Shown here: piece after piece, positions 63,645 to 64,000 of the stretch
Layout: each line of letters opens with the position of its first letter
How positions within the stretch are numbered: position 1 is the stretch's first letter
NCBI RefSeq assembly: GCF_000265295.1
Contig: NC_018002.1
Coordinates: forward strand, 62,001 to 126,000
Direction: 5' to 3'
Origin: Sulfurospirillum barnesii SES-3
Lineage (GTDB): Bacteria > Campylobacterota > Campylobacteria > Campylobacterales > Sulfurospirillaceae
DNA: 64,000 nt
Position numbers and translations under genes: made by a program
The notes under the pieces: generated by a model
Told to the model about the DNA's origin: nothing
Seen by the model: the letters and a program-made list of their open reading frames with translations, nothing else
The model's database searches: none

Positions 63645-64000
63645 TCATCCCATGGGGTACAAAATCTCTTTTTGGATGGTTTCAATTTCACGCAGTATCT
63701 CAGCGCTAAGGGTAGTCTCCAGTGCTTTAAAGCTCTCTTCAAGTTGATGGGCATAGCGTGCACCGATGATCGTGGAGGCGACAAAATCAAAGTGCATACT
63801 CCATGCAACAGCAAGTGTGACAGGACTCATCCCGTGTTGGTTGGCGATTTCTATGTATTTTGAGGTCGCTAAAAGGGTTTTTTCATTGACAAAGCGTTGG
63901 CTCATTGCTCTTTGGCGAGGCTCATCAATTTTCATGTATTCACCAAAACGTGTTTTTGGGTCAATAAACGCTTGATTGTATTTACCGCTTAAAACACCCC
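63645..64000 (-). CDS. Aldo/keto reductase, C-terminal part (cut by window edge)
   Basis: The visible 118 codons read GVLSGKYNQ at the window edge, then RFVNEKTLLATSKYIEIANQHGMSPVTLAVAWSM and STIIGARYAHQLEESFKAL. These are the closing motifs of AKR-family oxidoreductases of the Tas/YghZ type (GxLSGKY; PVTLAVAW; IIGAR NADPH-binding). The start and the catalytic Asp-Tyr-Lys-His set lie to the right of the window. Confidence 0.88.
   Translation of the reverse strand, partial: GVLSGKYNQAFIDPKTRFGEYMKIDEPRQRAMSQRFVNEKTLLATSKYIEIANQHGMSPVTLAVAWSMHFDFVASTIIGARYAHQLEESFKALETTLSAEILREIETIQKEILYPMG

Overview
The window looks like chromosomal DNA of a Campylobacterota (epsilonproteobacterial) species, most likely Sulfurospirillum or a close relative. 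The DNA is AT-rich. Gene blocks match the class: thrS-infC-rpmI-rplT, a UPF0323 lipoprotein/glutathionylspermidine-synthase-like/YajQ block behind rpsU, ccoG, PetA/PetB-type genes and an epsilon-type mla operon. No prophage, insertion sequence, CRISPR array or rRNA is visible. One tRNA (Val, GAC) is present. The genus call is inference from gene content and style, not from a database search.

Layout. 1-7.7 kb, all on the minus strand, is a nucleotide block: purB, nrdA (class I ribonucleotide reductase), an Asp/Glu-type racemase, nrdD (class III) with its glycyl-radical segment on a separate 54-residue ORF, nrdG, and the first codons of nrdB at the window edge. 7.8-9.4 kb holds an RluA-type pseudouridine synthase and an FAH-family hydrolase. 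9.4-11.9 kb (minus) holds a 32-residue membrane peptide, rlmN, a nucleoside-phosphorylase-like gene and hisF. 12-19.8 kb (plus) is one long tightly packed unit: rsmA, rnj, kdsD, an RsuA-type pseudouridine synthase, rarA, a FliK-like gene and an FlhB C-terminal homologue. 19.8-29.2 kb holds ydcF-like, purM, coaE, dapF, a Bax-like glucosaminidase, prfA, rpsT, a frameshifted K+ channel gene, glmM and lspA. 29.3-34.6 kb holds an LTA-synthase-like sulfatase-fold protein, tRNA-Val, and thrS-infC-rpmI-rplT. 34.7-39.1 kb holds pdxY, hemJ, a cytochrome b/Rieske operon without a cytochrome c1, and a YitT-like protein. 39.2-45 kb holds mlaE-F-D, an auxiliary lipoprotein, then a DUF1104-like peptide, a two-component system and a CXXCH protein. 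45-50 kb (minus) holds dgkA through rpsU. 50-64 kb holds a recombinase-like regulator, ccoG, two nearly identical chemoreceptor genes, an MFS exporter, a methyltransferase, a binding-protein/kinase/regulator trio, a cyclophilin, a PII protein, a peptidase-E-like gene and the end of an aldo/keto reductase.

Two signals are not explained by genes. First, a palindrome with core TACATGTA occurs 37 times by hand count (32 as TTACATGTAA), about once per 1.7 kb. It lies in genes (mostly read as Leu-His-Val), at gene starts next to Shine-Dalgarno sequences, and in transcription terminators. Its density and spread resemble a genome-wide architecture, uptake or modification motif rather than an operator. 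Second, two exact parS-type sites (TGTTCCACGTGAAACA) lie 2.3 kb apart inside genes, which suggests the window is part of the ParB-loaded, origin-proximal part of the chromosome.
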